From positions 868,001 to 932,000 of the forward strand of contig JAXGZL010000002.1 of assembly GCA_040776985.1 (NCBI GenBank): DNA of 64,000 bases, written 5' to 3'. A model generated the notes under the pieces. It did no database searches. It saw nothing but the letters and a program-made list of their open reading frames with translations, and was not told the DNA's origin. This document shows, piece by piece, positions 49,240-58,567 of this stretch (its first letter is position 1; the number at the start of each line of letters is the position of its first letter). The stretch comes from UBA6115 sp040776985 (GTDB lineage Bacteria; Bacillota; Clostridia; Christensenellales; Aristaeellaceae). A program made the position numbers and the translations under genes.

Positions 49240-50868
49240 ATGCCAAGGAAGACTAAAAAGCAACAGGAACAGGAGCGGGAGATGTCCGCCCTGCTCCATC
49301 AGAAGATATGGAACACGCTGCCGGAAGAGGAAGCAGCCCAGCTAAAGGAAAAGATTGAGGAAACCGCCCAGGAAAAGGGCCTGCCCCTGTCAAACCCCAT
49401 CGCGCCGGAGGAGGAGCAGCCGGACAACCAGGTGATGTTCCAGTACTTTGAGTGGTATCTGCCGGATGACGGCAGGCACTGGCAGCGCCTGAAGGAAAGC
49501 GCGGAGCACCTGAAGAGCCTGGGCGTGGGCGGCGTGTGGATGCCCCCCTTCTGCAAGGCCACAGGCACGGGTGATGTGGGCTATGGCGTGTATGACCTGT
49601 ATGACCTGGGTGAGTTTGACCAGAAAGGCGCCATCCGCACCAAATATGGCACCAAGAAAGAGCTGAAGGCCGCCATCAGGGCCCTGCAGGATCAGGGCAT
49701 CCAGGCCTATGGGGACGCGGTGCTCAACCACAAGGCAGGCGCCGATGAGACGGAGCTGTTCCAGGCCATCCGGGTGAACCCGAACAACCGCCAGGAAGAA
49801 ATCGGCGAGCCCACGGAGATCGAGGGCTGGACCCGCTTCACCTTCCCCGGCCGCCAGGGGAAGTATTCCCCCTTCACCTGGAGCCATGAGCACTTCAACG
49901 GCGTCAACTTTGACAATCGCAGCGGAGAAAACGGCATTTTCCGCATCCTGGGGGAAAACAAGGGCTTTTCCGACAATGTCAGCGATGAGCTGGGCAACTT
50001 TGACTACCTGATGTTTGCCAACATTGACTACCGCAACAAGGATGTCATTGACGAAACGCTACGCTGGGGCGAGTGGGTGACCAAGGAGCTGAACCTGGAT
50101 GGCCTGCGCATGGATGCTATCAAGCACATTGACGCCAACTTCATGGAGGTCTTTGTGCGCCAGGTGCGGCTTGGCGCCAAGAAGCCCCTGTACTTTGTGG
50201 GCGAATACTGGCACGCGGATGAGGAGGTGCTCAGCGCCTACCTGAAAAAGACCGAGGGCCTGATGGCTCTGTTTGATGTGGCGCTGCACTTCCGCTTTGC
50301 GCAGGCCGGGCAGCAGGGCCCTGACTTTGACCTGCGCACCATCTTTGACGGCACCCTGATCAGCCGGCATGTGCTGTCCTGCGCCACCTTTGTGGACAAC
50401 CACGATTCCCAGCCCGGTCAGGCCTTGGACAGTTTTGTGGCGGACTGGTTCAAGCCCCTGGCCTATGCCCTGATCCTGCTGCGCCAGGACGGTTACCCCT
50501 GCATTTTCTACGGAGACTACTACGGCATCAGCGGGGACAACCCCCGGCCCGGCAAGCAGGCCATGCTAGACCCGCTGCTCTTTGCCCGGCTTCACCACGC
50601 CTATGGAGAGCAGGTGGACTACTTTGACGATCCCAACGCCATCGGCTGGGTGCGCCTGGGCGACAGCAGACACGAAAACAGCGGCCTGGCCTGTGTCCTC
50701 ACCAACGGAGAGGCCGCCAGCAAGCGCATGTGCCTGGGCGAGGCCCATGCAAACACCGCCTGGCGGGAGATTACCGGCAGTTTCCAGGACCCCATCACCC
50801 TGGACGAGGAGGGCTGGGCAGACTTCCCCTGCAAGGCCGGCAGCCTGAGCGTTTGGGTGCGCGCCTGA
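49240..50868 (+). CDS. Alpha-amylase, GH13 family, cytosolic
   Basis: A 542-aa glycoside hydrolase that cleaves alpha-1,4 glucans. There is no signal peptide; residues 1-60 are a charged coiled-coil-like extension. The barrel starts M-F-Q-Y-F-E-W-Y. The nucleophile Asp is in L-R-M-D-A-I-K-H near 290, the acid/base Glu in V-G-E-Y-W near 321 and the third Asp in V-D-N-H-D-S near 387. Likely uses internal glycogen or maltodextrins. A TATAAT (49198-49203) lies upstream and the start follows AGGAGGACC. Confidence 0.92.
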   Translation: MPRKTKKQQEQEREMSALLHQKIWNTLPEEEAAQLKEKIEETAQEKGLPLSNPIAPEEEQPDNQVMFQYFEWYLPDDGRHWQRLKESAEHLKSLGVGGVWMPPFCKATGTGDVGYGVYDLYDLGEFDQKGAIRTKYGTKKELKAAIRALQDQGIQAYGDAVLNHKAGADETELFQAIRVNPNNRQEEIGEPTEIEGWTRFTFPGRQGKYSPFTWSHEHFNGVNFDNRSGENGIFRILGENKGFSDNVSDELGNFDYLMFANIDYRNKDVIDETLRWGEWVTKELNLDGLRMDAIKHIDANFMEVFVRQVRLGAKKPLYFVGEYWHADEEVLSAYLKKTEGLMALFDVALHFRFAQAGQQGPDFDLRTIFDGTLISRHVLSCATFVDNHDSQPGQALDSFVADWFKPLAYALILLRQDGYPCIFYGDYYGISGDNPRPGKQAMLDPLLFARLHHAYGEQVDYFDDPNAIGWVRLGDSRHENSGLACVLTNGEAASKRMCLGEAHANTAWREITGSFQDPITLDEEGWADFPCKAGSLSVWVRA

Positions 50869-50877
50869 ATATAGTAT

Positions 50878-50905
50878 GGGGGCCTTTCCTTCCGGAGAGG
50901 CCCCC
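50878..50905 (+). terminator. Terminator of the amylase gene
   Basis: GGGGGCCT and AGGCCCCC pair with a 12-nt loop; a T-rich tract follows about 15 bp on. Confidence 0.65.
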
Positions 50906-50922
50906 GCTTCCATTTCAATTTT

Positions 50923-52350
50923 TTATTTTATTAAATCAAACTCCGGTGTAATTGCAACCCCTTTCTGGTATTGCCCGACCACTGGCGCCTCCGTCAGCTC
51001 CCCGGTCCTGGCATCCAGACGGACGCTCACATAATGGGGGGGCAAGGTATCCTCGCCGCCAAACAAGGCGTACAGGGGTTTCAGATAGTCCTTCTCGAAA
51101 ACCTCAAAGGGCTTTCCTTCAAATTCAGGCCAGTAGTGCCGCTTCTGGGCGAAGATGAAATGGAACACTGGTTTGTTCAGTTCCCCGGACTGATAGTGGA
51201 TTTCCGCCAATCGCCCATACATGTCCAGTTTTTCCCTGGTCCATCCGGGCAGTGCCAACACAGCGGCTTCCGCTTTTTTCTGTGCATCCTGAAGCTCAAT
51301 CGCGCCCTCTTCCGGCAGCCGGATATCCTGCTCCATCAGATTCCTAATGGTGTCATAGATGCCGCCCCAGTGCCGGGTGTTTTCCTTCAGTTCCTTATAC
51401 CTGTCTGCCCATTCAGCCCGGAGGCCCAGCAAATTCTCTGTGGTATAGGGCTCTGCCTTGCGGAAGGCTTCGACAGCCTCCTGCCACATCGCTTTAATAT
51501 GCTCAGGTGGCGCGTTCTTCTTTGCTTCCTCTGCCTGACGGGCCGGGGAACCCACGCTGATTAGCTCACCGGTTTTTGCATTGATCCACACGCTGTACAG
51601 GCTGGGCGCATCATAGACGCCGACGCCCTTTTTCATGTAAGACACATGCCAGGTGCGCTCTTCCTGCTTGTCGGCAAAGCTGCGCAGCTCCACCGTCTGG
51701 TCATAGCCTGCAAGGCTCTCAGCCGTTTCCTTAAACTCCTTGATGATGGCCTCATTGGCAGTGGCGACTGCCTTGTCCTTGGCGATGTCCTTGTCGCCAG
51801 GCAGCCAGTACATTTCCTCGTCATGGCCCAGGGTTTTTGTTTTCACCAGCATCTGGGTGTAGGCGGCCTTGTCCTCCATGCTCCAGTTAGGCAGGGGGCC
51901 TTTTTCCGCCTCCAGGATGGAGATGGCGGTGATGGTGTCCTCCCGCATATCGGGATGTTTTTTAAGAATCAGATCCGTGGCGATTTTAGCCTTGTCCGCG
52001 TCCGGGGTGCCCTTGTCCTTCAGTTTGTTGATCTGCTCCTGGTCAAAGTCAATGCCTTCCGCCTGCATGGCCAGCACAAACTCCGCCCGCTTTTCGCCGT
52101 TCCAGCTGTCATAGTATCCGATCTCACCCTCATTCTGGGCAATCTGGTTGTAATAGTTCTTCCACAGGGTGACCGCCAGGGCGGACACGGCCAGCAGGGT
52201 CAGTACCAAGGCCATGACCAGGGCCAATGACAGTTTTTTCTTCACTTTGGTTTCTCCTCTCATCTGCCGGAGCATTTCCATGCTTTCCTCCGGCGTCCAG
52301 TCCAGCCTGGAAAGCTGGCGGTCGAGGATGGGCTTCACCTTACTCTTCAT
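50923..52350 (-). CDS. Membrane protein paired with ECF sigma, PepSY-like outer repeats
   Basis: A 475-aa single-pass protein and probable anti-sigma factor. Cytoplasmic residues 1-38 contain P-E-E-S...R-G-E-T-K-V-K-K-K-L-S-L, one helix spans about 39-62 and the rest is external. The outer part carries segments ending N-A-K-T-G-E-L-I-S and D-A-R-T-G-E-L-T-E, reminiscent of PepSY repeats. The start ATG 52350 overlaps the sigma gene by 11 bp, so translation is coupled. No zinc-finger anti-sigma motif is present. Anti-sigma function is inferred from context and from the shared N terminus with the 53.5-kb protein. Confidence 0.7.
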   Translation of the reverse strand: MKSKVKPILDRQLSRLDWTPEESMEMLRQMRGETKVKKKLSLALVMALVLTLLAVSALAVTLWKNYYNQIAQNEGEIGYYDSWNGEKRAEFVLAMQAEGIDFDQEQINKLKDKGTPDADKAKIATDLILKKHPDMREDTITAISILEAEKGPLPNWSMEDKAAYTQMLVKTKTLGHDEEMYWLPGDKDIAKDKAVATANEAIIKEFKETAESLAGYDQTVELRSFADKQEERTWHVSYMKKGVGVYDAPSLYSVWINAKTGELISVGSPARQAEEAKKNAPPEHIKAMWQEAVEAFRKAEPYTTENLLGLRAEWADRYKELKENTRHWGGIYDTIRNLMEQDIRLPEEGAIELQDAQKKAEAAVLALPGWTREKLDMYGRLAEIHYQSGELNKPVFHFIFAQKRHYWPEFEGKPFEVFEKDYLKPLYALFGGEDTLPPHYVSVRLDARTGELTEAPVVGQYQKGVAITPEFDLIK

Positions 52351-52861
52351 CGAAATACCACCTTTCCAGCGTTTTTGCCAGTTTGTCCCGGGCACGTCCC
52401 AGCCTTGACTTGACCGTGCCCTCGGGAATCTTCAGAACTGCCGCAATCTCAGCAATTTCCATCTCCTGGTAGTAGCGCAGCAGAATCACCTCCCGGTGTT
52501 TGGCGGGCAATCGCATGATCTCCTGCATCACGGTGTGGTCCGGGTTTTTGGCCTCACAGCTTTCCTCTGGCAGGTTTTCCAGCGCGACGCGCCTGTCCAC
52601 CCGGCGGAACCAGGCAGTGCGCAGATAATCCTTGCAGGTGTTGACCGCGATGCGCACAATCCAGGTTTTCTCGCTGCTTTCCTCCCGGAAGCTCTCCAGG
52701 GCCTTGTAGGCTTTCAGGAAGGTGTCCTGAACGGCGTCCTCAGCCAGGCCTTCATCTTTCAGATACAGATAGCAGAGGCGTTTCAGCTCCCCGCCATATT
52801 CTGCCATGATGCGGCTGATCCGCTCCTCCCGGACTTTGCATGGTACCGCTGCAAAATCCAT
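52340..52861 (-). CDS. ECF-family RNA polymerase sigma factor
   Basis: A 173-aa sigma factor. Region 2 has Y-L-Y-L-K-D, D-A-V-Q-D-T-F-L-K-A-Y and the W-F-R-R-V-D-R-R linker. Region 4 has L-P-A-K-H-R-E-V-I-L-L-R-Y-Y and the helix-turn-helix I-P-E-G-T-V-K-S-R-L. The start ATG 52861 follows AAAGGGGGTGG; an upstream GTG is less likely. Divergent from another sigma gene across 150 bp. A candidate self-promoter is at 52887-52913. Confidence 0.93.
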   Translation of the reverse strand: MDFAAVPCKVREERISRIMAEYGGELKRLCYLYLKDEGLAEDAVQDTFLKAYKALESFREESSEKTWIVRIAVNTCKDYLRTAWFRRVDRRVALENLPEESCEAKNPDHTVMQEIMRLPAKHREVILLRYYQEMEIAEIAAVLKIPEGTVKSRLGRARDKLAKTLERWYFDEE

Positions 52862-52886
52862 CTGGCCACCCCCTTTCACCTATATA

Positions 52887-52913
52887 GACGGGTGCATCCA
52901 TCACCCGCGTTCC
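52887..52913 (-). promoter_or_regulatory. Candidate ECF promoter of the minus-strand sigma
   Basis: On the minus strand GGAACG (52908-52913), 17 bp, CGTC (52887-52890) within CGTCTATATAGG. The same CGTCT element lies before the other two sigma genes, at 52976 and 214. Confidence 0.35.
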
Positions 52914-53011
52914 ATTTCACGCAAATTTCATTTTCAGTGTATCATGATCAGGTGATGTGAGACAGATTTGCTTTGCGTCTCGTTTAGTAGGTGAAGGGAG
53001 GTGAACGGGCG

Positions 53012-53515
53012 TTGGAGGACAAAACCAGGGAGCTTGACCGGCTGATGAGGGCCTATGGGGATGACCTGATGCGGATATCCTTCGTGTATTTAAAAGACCT
53101 GCACCTGGCACAGGATGCAGTGCAGGACGCCTTCTTAAAGGCCTACAACAAACTGGAGGACATCAGGGAACGGGATGAAGCCGCCATCAAATCCTGGCTG
53201 ATCCGAATCGCCGTCAACACCTGCAAGGACTATCGCCGAAGCGCCTGGTTCCGCCGGGTGGACAGGCGTCTGACGCCTGAAATGCTGCCGGAGGGCGCGG
53301 CGCCTTCCCAGGAGGAGAAAAGCGACCTGCTGGATACCGTGATGCGCCTGCCCCTTGCCCTGCGCCAGGTCATCCTGTTGACCTATTACGAAAACATGAG
53401 CCCTGAGATGGCAGCCCAAACCCTTCAAATCTCCCGCGCCAGCTACTACCGCAGGCTGAACAAGGCCCGGGGGATGCTCAGAATCAACGCAGAAAGGTGG
53501 TATTCCAATGCATGA
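53012..53515 (+). CDS. ECF-family RNA polymerase sigma factor
   Basis: A 167-aa sigma factor. Region 2 has V-Y-L-K-D and D-A-V-Q-D-A-F-L-K-A-Y plus W-F-R-R-V-D-R-R, as in its divergent neighbour. Region 4 has L-R-Q-V-I-L-L-T-Y-Y and a recognition helix S-R-A-S-Y-Y-R-R-L that differs clearly, so the two sigmas should read different promoters. The start is TTG 53012, placed by GGAGGTGA seven bases upstream; GTG 52991 would place that site inside the gene. Overlaps the membrane-protein gene by 8 bp. Confidence 0.92.
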   Translation: MEDKTRELDRLMRAYGDDLMRISFVYLKDLHLAQDAVQDAFLKAYNKLEDIRERDEAAIKSWLIRIAVNTCKDYRRSAWFRRVDRRLTPEMLPEGAAPSQEEKSDLLDTVMRLPLALRQVILLTYYENMSPEMAAQTLQISRASYYRRLNKARGMLRINAERWYSNA

Positions 53516-54830
53516 GGATGCCTTCCGCCAGGCCCTGCGGCAGCGCCTTGATGGGGTGAGGTTCCCTGAGGAAAGCCGCCTTCAGGTCCTCACACAGATC
53601 AAAGGAGAACCCAAAGTGAAGAAGAAACTGTCTTTAGGCCTCATCCTGGCCTTTGCCCTGATCCTGATCACCCTGACCGTCCTGGCCGCCACCCAGACCG
53701 GTCTGCTCCAGTACCTGGTGGGCAGCCCGGAAAAGGCCAGCCAGGAGCTGGTTGGCAGCGTCCAGCCCCTGGATGTGGAAGCCACTGCGGACAATATCCA
53801 TGTCAAGCTGACCGGTACCGCCTATGACGGGGAAAAGTTGGTGATTTCCTGGGAAACAGAAAACCTGAATCCCGATCAGCGTGCCATGCTGTCCGTCAAG
53901 TCCGTCACCGCTGGGGAAAAAACCGTCTGGCCCAACTATACAAACCTGTCAGAAACCTGGCTGCCCTACATCTTTGGCCTGCAGGAAGAAGGCTTTGACC
54001 GGCACCATCTGAAAGGCGGCATGGTGGGCCTGGTCAAGGGCGATGAAAAGCTCACCGGACAGGTGCCGGTGAAGGTGGAAATCGCTGTCCAGCGGCCCGC
54101 AGGTCCCCTGGTGGTGGTGGATGACACCCTCTTTGACAAAGAGAATGATGACGAGGAAAGCCGGGCATACCATCTGAAAACCCGTGCGCTGATTGAATCG
54201 TTCGGCATCATGATCGCAAAGAAGGAGGAGCAGGATCCGGAAGCCTGGTTCAAGAAGGGCTATATCCCTGTGGACGCGGGCGGAAACCTCCTGGTTCCTG
54301 AGGGAACGGTCACCGGTCTTTTTGACAATGCCTATCCTGGACGGATGGAGGTCAGCGCCGTCATCCCCCTGAACTTCACCCTGGACGCGGATAAGGGCCT
54401 TTCCTTTGTAAGGGACCTGAGCGACGGGAAAGACATCAAAATGGATGGTTTCACCGTGCGTGTCAACACCCTGAGAATCACGCCCCTGACCACCAGGCTT
54501 AATATCCACCTGATCCCGGAGGAGAACAGCCGGGAACAAGCCCGCGTCCTCCACGACCGATACACCAGCATCCTGCCCACTGCAGGGGGCAAAAACCTGG
54601 CCTATTCGGACATGGAATATGAGTATGGCACCCGTATTGTCCAGTTGCCAGACGGACAATGGGTCGCTGAGTCAAACACCCTCCTGCCAGGGGTTTCAGC
54701 CTTCCCGGATTCTGTCACCCTCTCCCCCCGCTGGAGCTTCCCGGATAATATGCGGGAAGACGGCATCAGCCAGGAGGACATGAAGCTGATTGAGGAATTT
54801 GAGAAAGTGCTGGTGTTTAAGGTGAAGTAA
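53508..54830 (+). CDS. Membrane protein paired with ECF sigma, DUF4179-like
   Basis: A 440-aa single-pass protein and probable anti-sigma factor. Cytoplasmic residues 1-40 contain F-P-E-E-S...K-G-E-P-K-V-K-K-K-L-S-L, nearly the same as in the protein at 50.9-52.3 kb. One helix spans about 42-62. The outer region has Ig-like beta-rich segments resembling DUF4179 proteins (residues about 85-165) and no similarity to the other protein's outer part. Coupled to the sigma gene by an 8-bp overlap. Terminator at 54844-54886. Confidence 0.7.
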   Translation: MHEDAFRQALRQRLDGVRFPEESRLQVLTQIKGEPKVKKKLSLGLILAFALILITLTVLAATQTGLLQYLVGSPEKASQELVGSVQPLDVEATADNIHVKLTGTAYDGEKLVISWETENLNPDQRAMLSVKSVTAGEKTVWPNYTNLSETWLPYIFGLQEEGFDRHHLKGGMVGLVKGDEKLTGQVPVKVEIAVQRPAGPLVVVDDTLFDKENDDEESRAYHLKTRALIESFGIMIAKKEEQDPEAWFKKGYIPVDAGGNLLVPEGTVTGLFDNAYPGRMEVSAVIPLNFTLDADKGLSFVRDLSDGKDIKMDGFTVRVNTLRITPLTTRLNIHLIPEENSREQARVLHDRYTSILPTAGGKNLAYSDMEYEYGTRIVQLPDGQWVAESNTLLPGVSAFPDSVTLSPRWSFPDNMREDGISQEDMKLIEEFEKVLVFKVK

Positions 54831-54843
54831 ACATTTACCATAT

Positions 54844-54886
54844 GAAACAGGGTTGTCGTTTGAAGCTGACAACCCCGTTTCTTTGT
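54844..54886. terminator. Bidirectional terminator
   Basis: GAAACAGGGTTGTC and GACAACCCCGTTTC pair with one mismatch, followed by TTTG; convergent genes end on both sides. Confidence 0.8.
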
Positions 54887-54896
54887 TTGATAAAGT

Positions 54897-55385
54897 TTAG
54901 CCCAGCGGCAATACTTCCACAAACTCGCCATACAGCGCAGGCCGCTGGGAGTCCCCCTGCAGCTCCTTGATCAGCGCTTCATCCTCCACCAGACGGAAAC
55001 GGATGCGGGCACCGGACACGGCATAAGGCTTTGCCCCTTCTTCGCCGCTGGGCGCTTTAGCATACACTGCCACGCCTACCTTTTCCCTCTGCAGGTTTTG
55101 TAGGGACTGGTTCTCTGCCAGCCCCAGCTGCACATAGTATTTTCCATTCAACTCCTTGCAGCCAAAGATAAAGTAGGCTGAATTGGGTGAGCCGTCCGGA
55201 TTGGTGGTGGCCACCTGATAAAACCCCGAGAAGGAGTTCATTGCATTCATCAACTCTTCGCCTTCAAGGGCAAAATCACCATAATGATTTTTGATAGAAG
55301 CCGAGGTAAAAGCATCGCTTTCCATAGATGCTGGCACCAGGGCAAACAGGCAGAGGATCAGTGCAAGGGTAAAAAAACGTTTCAT
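54897..55385 (-). CDS. Exported protein, split-barrel flavin-binding-like
   Basis: A 162-aa protein with a signal peptide (about 1-20). The mature part has Y-Q-V-A-T-T-N-P-D-G-S-P-N-S-A-Y-F-I-F-G and later beta strands ending V-G-V-A-V-Y, the pattern of pyridoxamine-5'-phosphate-oxidase-like split barrels. Export of such a fold is unusual. The start ATG follows AAAGGAGACCGAAC. Alone between a terminator and ileS. Assignment tentative. Confidence 0.5.
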   Translation of the reverse strand: MKRFFTLALILCLFALVPASMESDAFTSASIKNHYGDFALEGEELMNAMNSFSGFYQVATTNPDGSPNSAYFIFGCKELNGKYYVQLGLAENQSLQNLQREKVGVAVYAKAPSGEEGAKPYAVSGARIRFRLVEDEALIKELQGDSQRPALYGEFVEVLPLG

Positions 55386-55429
55386 GTTCGGTCTCCTTTA
55401 TCTTATACAATTTCACTAGGCAGTCAGGA

Positions 55430-58400
55430 TTAAACCCTGCTCACGCTGAGCGTCGCTTCCTTCCCGTTGATGTCCCAGTTCTGGGTGTAGGCGTCTTCCA
55501 GAGGCTGGCCTTCGGTTAGGGACACGGCCAGCACCACATCCTTCACCATGGCCTCATGCTGCCTCAGGGCCTTTGCCACCTCATTATCAGCGGTGAAGGA
55601 CACATGCACCCGGTCGGTCACCTCAAAACCGGCGTCTTTGCGCATGGTTTGCAGCTTGCTGATCACCTCCCGGGCAAAGCCCTCGCTGATCAGCTCCGGC
55701 GTCAGCACCGTATCAAGGGCCACCGTCACACCCCGCTCCTCCTGGGAGACCAGGCCCGGCTTCTGCATGGTTTCCACCAGCACATCGTCCCTGTTAAGGA
55801 CGACTTCTTCGCCCTCCAGATAAAGCTTCAGGCTCTCCCCCCGTTCAAAGGCACTGACTGCTGCAGCGCCGTCCTGCTCTGACAGCAGGCGGCTCACCTC
55901 GCCCAGCTTCTTACCAAAGCGGGGGCCCAGGGTGCGAAGCTGGGGCTTTAGTTTATAGCCGGTGAAGGCCGCTGCATCCTCGGTAAACACCAGCTCCTTC
56001 ACATTCAGCTCATCCCGGGCCAGTTCGCCGTAGACATCATCAAAGGCGGCGCCCCGCACCAGGATTTTGCTGGCAGGCTGGCGCACCTTCATGCTGGCCA
56101 GGTTCCGGCAGGCACGGCCCAGCTGGATCACCTCCAGCAGCGCCTTCATCTGCCGCTCCATTTCAAGATCCACAAAGGCATCATCGCACACCGGGAAATC
56201 ACACAGGTGGACGGATTCCGGCGCTTCCTTGTCCACAGAGCGCACCAGGTTCTGATACATGGCCTCTGCCATGAAGGGGGTGAAGGGCGCCGTCAGGCGG
56301 CACAGGTTTTCCAGCACGGTGAACAGGGTGGCAAAGGCCGCCTTCTTGTCCTCCGCCATGCCCTTGCCCCAGAAGCGGACGCGCCCGCGCCTCACATACC
56401 AATTGGACAGGTCATCCACCAGATCGGTGATGGCGGCGGCGCTCTCCGGCACCTTGTAGCCCATCAGGGCCTCATCCACCATTTTGATGGTGGAGTGCAG
56501 GCGGCTTAAAATCCAGCGGTCCATCAGGGTCAGCTTCACCTTGTCAAGAGGATGATCCCCCGGCACAAAGCCGTCAATGTCCGCATACAGGATATAGAAG
56601 GCATAGGTGTTCCACAGGGTGCCCATAAAGCGGCGCTGGGCCTCGCTCACCGCCTCGTCATAGAAGCGGCTGGGCAGCCAGGGCGCCCCCGCGGTGTAGA
56701 AATACCAGCGCACCGCGTCAGCGCCCTGCTTGTTGATGACACTCCAGGGGTCCACCACATTGCCCAGATGCTTGGACATCTTGTGGCCGTCCTTGTCCTG
56801 CACATGGCCCAGCACCAGGCAGTTCTGATAGGGGGACTGGTCAAACACCAGGGTGCCGATGGCCAGCAGGGAATAGAACCACCCCCGGGTCTGGTCCACC
56901 GCCTCCGAGATAAAGTCCGCCGGGAAACGGTCCTCAAACTCCTTCTTGTTCTCAAAGGGATAGTGCCACTGGGCAAAGGGCATGGAGCCGGAGTCATACC
57001 AGCAGTCAATCACCTCTTTGGTGCGGTGCATGTCCTCCCCGCACTCAGGGCAGCGCAGCACCACCCGGTCAATGTAGGGGCGGTGCAGCTCGGGCAGGTC
57101 CTTTTCGGTCAGGGGGGTGACGCTCATCTCCTCCAGCTCTTTGCGGCTGCCCGCCACATGCATGTGTCCCTTGTCGCACAGCCACACCGGCAGCGGGGTG
57201 CCCCAGTAGCGCTCTCGGGAGAGGGCCCAGTCCACCACGTTTTCCACAAAGTTGCCCATCCGGCCTTCCTTGATGTTGTCCGGATACCAGTTGATGGCGC
57301 GGTTGTTTGCCACCAGCTCATCCTTCACCTGGGTCATCTGGATAAACCATCCGGCCCGGGCGTAATACATCAGCGGCGTGTCGCAGCGCCAGCAATGGGG
57401 ATAGTTATGGGTGTACAGCGCCTGTTTCAGCAGCAGGCCCCGCTCAAACAGCTCCGAGAGGATGGCGGGGTCCGCCTCCTTGATGAACACATTGGCCCAG
57501 GGCGTTCCCTCCACAAAGCGGCCTTCGGTGTTGACCAGCTGCACAAAGGGCAGGCCTTCGCTTCTGCCGATGCGGGCGTCATCCTCACCAAAGGCGGGGG
57601 CAATGTGAACAATGCCGGTGCCGTCCGTCAGGGAAACATAGTCATCCGCCACCACATACCAGGCCTTTTCCGGGTAGTGACCCAGGTGCCACAGCGGCTC
57701 ATAGGCCATGCCCAGGAGGGCCTCCCCCTTCATGAAGGTCTTGTCCTTCATCTGGGCGCGCTGCTCTTCAGAAAACAGGGTGGGGATCAGCTCCGTGGCC
57801 ATGATCATCGTGTCCCCGTCCAGGGTGAAGCGGCAGTACTCCTCCTTTGCGTTCACGCAAAGCGCCACGTTTGAGGGCAGGGTCCAGGGGGTGGTGGTCC
57901 AGGCCAGCAGGTAGGTGTCCTTCTCCCCCTTCACCGGGAAACGGACATAGGCGGAGTACTCCTCCACCTCTTTATAGCCCTGGGCCACCTCATGGCTGGA
58001 CAGCGCCGTGCCGCAGCGGGCGCAGTAGGGCACCACCTTGTGCCCACGGTAGAGCAGGCCCTTGTCCGCGATCTGCTTCAGGCTCCACCAGACGGATTCG
58101 ATGTAGCTGTCATAATAGGTGACATAGGCCTTGTCCATGTCCACCCAGAAGGCCACCCGCTCGGACATCTCCTCCCATTCCTGCTTGTACTTCCAGACGG
58201 ATTGCTTGCACTCCTGGATGAAGGGCTCGATGCCAAAGGCCTCAATCTGCTCCTTGCCGTCCAGGCCCAGCTTTTTCTCCACCTCCAGCTCCACCGGCAG
58301 GCCATGGGTGTCCCAGCCGCCAATGCGGAACACCTCCTTGCCCTTCATGGCATGGAAACGGGGAAACAGGTCCTTCATCGCCCGGGTCACCACATGGCCG

Positions 58401-58567
58401 ATGTGGGGCTTGCCGTTGGCGGTGGGCGGCCCTTCATAGAAGGTGAAGCGCTCCTTCCCCTTGTTGTGGTTCAGGCACTTCTCCATGATGCCGTGTTCCT
58501 TCCAGAACCGGGCAATCTCCTTCTCCCGGGAGACAAAGTCCATGTCTGTGGACACCTTGTGGTACAT
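55430..58567 (-). CDS. ileS: Isoleucyl-tRNA synthetase, type 2
   Basis: Class I synthetase charging tRNA-Ile, 1045 aa. H-I-G-H at 55-58 lies in P-T-A-N-G-K-P, and G-H-K-M-S-K-H-L-G-N near 597. It carries the type 2 (eukaryote-like) N terminus, with F-W-K-E-H-G-I-M-E-K and G-W-D-T-H-G-L-P-V-E. That form is known for low sensitivity to mupirocin. The zinc cysteines C-A-R-C and C-P-E-C are present. The start ATG follows TTTGGAGGAA. Confidence 0.96.
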   Translation of the reverse strand: MYHKVSTDMDFVSREKEIARFWKEHGIMEKCLNHNKGKERFTFYEGPPTANGKPHIGHVVTRAMKDLFPRFHAMKGKEVFRIGGWDTHGLPVELEVEKKLGLDGKEQIEAFGIEPFIQECKQSVWKYKQEWEEMSERVAFWVDMDKAYVTYYDSYIESVWWSLKQIADKGLLYRGHKVVPYCARCGTALSSHEVAQGYKEVEEYSAYVRFPVKGEKDTYLLAWTTTPWTLPSNVALCVNAKEEYCRFTLDGDTMIMATELIPTLFSEEQRAQMKDKTFMKGEALLGMAYEPLWHLGHYPEKAWYVVADDYVSLTDGTGIVHIAPAFGEDDARIGRSEGLPFVQLVNTEGRFVEGTPWANVFIKEADPAILSELFERGLLLKQALYTHNYPHCWRCDTPLMYYARAGWFIQMTQVKDELVANNRAINWYPDNIKEGRMGNFVENVVDWALSRERYWGTPLPVWLCDKGHMHVAGSRKELEEMSVTPLTEKDLPELHRPYIDRVVLRCPECGEDMHRTKEVIDCWYDSGSMPFAQWHYPFENKKEFEDRFPADFISEAVDQTRGWFYSLLAIGTLVFDQSPYQNCLVLGHVQDKDGHKMSKHLGNVVDPWSVINKQGADAVRWYFYTAGAPWLPSRFYDEAVSEAQRRFMGTLWNTYAFYILYADIDGFVPGDHPLDKVKLTLMDRWILSRLHSTIKMVDEALMGYKVPESAAAITDLVDDLSNWYVRRGRVRFWGKGMAEDKKAAFATLFTVLENLCRLTAPFTPFMAEAMYQNLVRSVDKEAPESVHLCDFPVCDDAFVDLEMERQMKALLEVIQLGRACRNLASMKVRQPASKILVRGAAFDDVYGELARDELNVKELVFTEDAAAFTGYKLKPQLRTLGPRFGKKLGEVSRLLSEQDGAAAVSAFERGESLKLYLEGEEVVLNRDDVLVETMQKPGLVSQEERGVTVALDTVLTPELISEGFAREVISKLQTMRKDAGFEVTDRVHVSFTADNEVAKALRQHEAMVKDVVLAVSLTEGQPLEDAYTQNWDINGKEATLSVSRV

